Positions 60,540 to 61,254 of a stretch of 61,254 nt of DNA are shown one piece after another. Numbering within the stretch: position 1 is the first letter of the stretch; each line of letters starts with the position of its first letter. The DNA lies in NCBI GenBank assembly GCA_963658695.1, contig CAVKRN010000007.1, positions 1 through 61,254 on the forward strand. The letters run 5' to 3'. A model generated the notes under the pieces. It saw only the letters and a list, made by a program, of their open reading frames with translations, made no database searches and was not told the DNA's origin. The DNA comes from CAG-791 sp963658695. Lineage in GTDB: Bacteria; Bacillota; Clostridia; Lachnospirales; Lachnospiraceae. The translations under genes and the position numbers were made by a program.

Positions 60540-61254
60540 CAGAAACGGAAACGAGAACACAATACAGTCGGAGTCTGGTCCTTGCGGGGACGCCGGGACC
60601 AGGCGAGAGCCTTTCTGCATTCGAGAGCATTGCGGATTGTCTGCAAAAAGGAGGAAAGCTTCTGTTGCTTTCGGGAAATCTCACCGAAGAGTGCAGAAAA
60701 GAGATGGAACAGACGGGGCTTTCTTTTTATCAGAGCAGGCTTTGCGGCGGATGGATCAGTGCCCGTGCGGCAGCAGCCGAGCTGTGCCGGCTTCTGGGGA
60801 CTAAAGAGGCGGCTACGGCCGGTGATGCTGCGACGCTTGGAGCGGAGGACCCGGAGGCGGGAGACCAAAAGCCTCGGGGGAAGGAGTACGCACTCTTACA
60901 GGAACTTTTGCTGCAATCCATCTGGAAGCCTGGCCCGGTGATTGAAAAAAGCCTGTACCAGCTGTATGAGGAATACCGGGATCTTCGAACGACGCCGGAA
61001 GCAGACTGGGATATTCCCGATTTGGAGAAGAAGGGATGGGAAGAGCTGGAAGAGATCAGTTCGCTCCTTACCGAGTACGCGGAAACGATCCCCGCTGGGG
61101 ACGGTGATTATCGCCGGCATCCGTGGTACGGATTTTGCGGAATGGTGGAATCGGAGGAGCAAAGAGAGTCACTTCAGGCAAATCTGGAGCGTGTATGCGG
61201 GATGCTGCAGAAGGCACTCCCCATTATGCGGGAGCTCTCGCTTACCTATGAAGT
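60536..61254 (+). CDS. Truncated ORF with decayed P-loop, possibly related to DUF4011/DUF3320-type helicases (partial)
   Basis: The frame stays open from the ATG at 60536 to the window end (239 codons). Near the N terminus, LVLAGTPGPGESL aligns in pattern with a helicase Walker A box, but the key Lys is Glu24. The following GGKLLLLS strand and EEC...EMEQTGL helix, and a later HPWYGF, recall large SF1-type DUF4011/DUF3320 helicases. In those, about 300 residues normally precede the P-loop, and they are missing here. The family match is from memory and uncertain. ATPase activity from this site is unlikely. Confidence 0.5.
   Translation, partial: MTETETRTQYSRSLVLAGTPGPGESLSAFESIADCLQKGGKLLLLSGNLTEECRKEMEQTGLSFYQSRLCGGWISARAAAAELCRLLGTKEAATAGDAATLGAEDPEAGDQKPRGKEYALLQELLLQSIWKPGPVIEKSLYQLYEEYRDLRTTPEADWDIPDLEKKGWEELEEISSLLTEYAETIPAGDGDYRRHPWYGFCGMVESEEQRESLQANLERVCGMLQKALPIMRELSLTYE

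Overview
The window is chromosomal DNA of a Gram-positive, mid-GC (roughly 50 %) Firmicute of class Clostridia, most probably Lachnospiraceae. The basis is the rpoBC / str / S10-spc-alpha gene order, the zinc-type S14 and L36 proteins, an expanded L17, ECF-transporter genes plus truA directly after rplQ, topA next to codY, and the sequence character of the proteins. Species-level placement cannot be made from the sequence alone.

Layout. 1-576: tail of an unidentified upstream gene, a 240-nt hairpin, and the rpoB promoter. 577-8232: rpoB and rpoC. 8250-13167: the str operon (rpsL, rpsG, fusA, tuf), with a second promoter in front of tuf. 13.2-19.1 kb: an accessory block between tuf and rpsJ (acyltransferase, SARP-type regulator with a small partner, RNA methyltransferase on the minus strand, Na+/proline-type symporter). 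19.3-31.96 kb: the S10 and spc clusters from rpsJ to secY, adk and infA, preceded by a long structured leader with an attenuator-like hairpin. 32.0-35.9 kb: a separately promoted alpha operon (rpmJ, rpsM, rpsK, rpsD, rpoA, rplQ). 36.1-39.8 kb: ecfA1, ecfA2, ecfT, truA. 39.8-41.3 kb: a minus-strand GtrII-like membrane protein. 41.6-44.7 kb: topA and codY. 45.0-47.1 kb: rpsB and tsf. 47.1-61.25 kb: housekeeping and metabolic genes (mecA-like, rluF-like, ligA, metA, a ZAS anti-sigma-like protein, polA, coaE, walJ/yycJ-like, ACT protein, UPF0210, PfkB-family sugar kinase, LysR regulator), ending in a truncated ORF with a decayed P-loop.

Most genes make the transcription and translation machinery. 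Regulation appears to lie in RNA: nearly every ribosomal transcription unit starts with, or contains, a spacer with strong inverted repeats. Promoters with -35/-10 elements 17 bp apart can be read before rpoB, rpsL, tuf, the SARP gene, the symporter, rpsJ, rpmJ, topA and rpsB, and more weakly before ecfA1.

The most unusual signals are non-coding. (1) An ~85-nt intercistronic RNA motif occurs twice, before truA and before the UPF0210 gene, with 77 % ungapped identity, a compensatory base change in its closing helix and alternative pairings that look like expression platforms. (2) Two very long imperfect hairpins of about 240 nt lie upstream of rpoB and between codY and rpsB. (3) A 40-nt palindromic repeat family flanks the GtrII-topA-codY region. 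No rRNA, tRNA, CRISPR array or insertion sequence was seen.
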